64,000 nucleotides of DNA. It comes from an uncultured Cellulophaga sp. GTDB lineage: Bacteria; Bacteroidota; Bacteroidia; Flavobacteriales; Flavobacteriaceae. The first letter of the stretch is position 1, and each line of letters starts with the position of its first letter. The translations under genes and the position numbers were made by a program. Below are positions 63,940 to 64,000 of the stretch, in pieces. The stretch covers positions 21,306 to 85,305 of the forward strand of contig CANLIE010000008.1 in NCBI GenBank assembly GCA_947491225.1. Direction: 5' to 3'. The notes under the pieces were generated by a model. It made no database searches and was not told the origin of the DNA. It saw only the letters and a list, made by a program, of their open reading frames with translations.

Positions 63940-64000
63940 ATACGTATCTTTAGTTATAGTAAATATATTAAAATATGGACATATTCAAAGGTCAAAATCT
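63927..64000 (+). mobile_element. Left end of an IS1595-like insertion sequence (runs off the window)
   Basis: The sequence beginning near GAGGTCAGTATTTAAATAC (63930s) leads to a transposase start at 63975 whose first residues match IS1595-family transposases as I remember them. The terminal inverted repeat cannot be confirmed because the other end is outside the window. Confidence 0.4.
63975..64000 (+). CDS. Start of an IS1595-family transposase (partial)
   Basis: ATG at 63975 followed by DIFKGQNL to the window edge. The M(D/N)IFKGQNLL opening is characteristic of IS1595-group (ISXO2-like) transposases of flavobacteria. Only 8 full codons are available, so the call rests on the N-terminal motif and on the truncated gene beside it. 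A near-match to the -7 box (TATCTTTA) precedes it at about 63944. Confidence 0.4.

Noticed and set aside
60740..64000. An integron integrase belonging to the cassette array
   Set aside because: No tyrosine recombinase motifs in any frame of the region; the only recombinase-like sequence is the partial IS1595-type transposase start at the edge.

Overview
The window is an AT-rich chromosomal segment of a marine-type flavobacterium (Bacteroidota, family Flavobacteriaceae). Three things point there: a gliding-motility operon with type IX secretion (T9SS) type B sorting domains, repeated matches to the Bacteroidota -7 promoter box (TAnnTTTG), and abundant TonB receptors and lipoproteins. A pair of dispersed repeats around 53.6 and 56.8 kb resembles intergenic repeats I associate with Cellulophaga/Maribacter relatives; the genus is inference only.

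Layout. 0-2.4 kb: tail of an unidentified gene, then glnS on the minus strand. 2.5-21.8 kb: a gliding adhesin operon resembling sprC-sprD-sprB-sprF of Flavobacterium johnsoniae, dominated by a 4570-residue SprB-like adhesin and including an unlisted 55-codon secreted peptide. 21.9-27.7 kb: folB, two tandem tRNA-Cys genes (the first with an odd anticodon loop), a minus-strand rnr / DUF2807 / LysE cluster, then rpiB and an acetyltransferase. 28-36 kb: an NlpC/P60 lipoprotein, an SPFH-GYF protein, a decayed small gene, a zinc-ribbon membrane protein, a phosphatase, an acyl-ACP desaturase and an ALDH7-type dehydrogenase. 36.1-39.2 kb: an accessory island with an ISAs1-like transposase remnant and a type II restriction-modification pair of the Eco47II family, flanked by inverted-repeat elements. 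39.2-60.7 kb: an exported nuclease/phosphatase-like protein divergent from a TonB receptor and a DUF5689/lamin-tail lipoprotein, a PAS histidine kinase with its response regulator, a nitrilase-family amidase, an Ig-like lipoprotein, comF, glyS, a second TonB receptor, exonuclease III, a SulP transporter, a lipoprotein and gpsA.

60.9-64.0 kb: the most interesting region. Three same-strand genes (YD-repeat-like lipoprotein, acidic hypothetical protein, exported esterase) and the start of a fourth are separated by 67-200 bp hairpin elements. Each gene has its own 9-10 bp terminal inverted repeat. These terminal sequences match within a cassette and differ between cassettes, which is the signature of integron gene cassettes excised as circles. 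No integrase lies in the window. The fourth gene appears cut by an IS1595-like insertion at the window edge.
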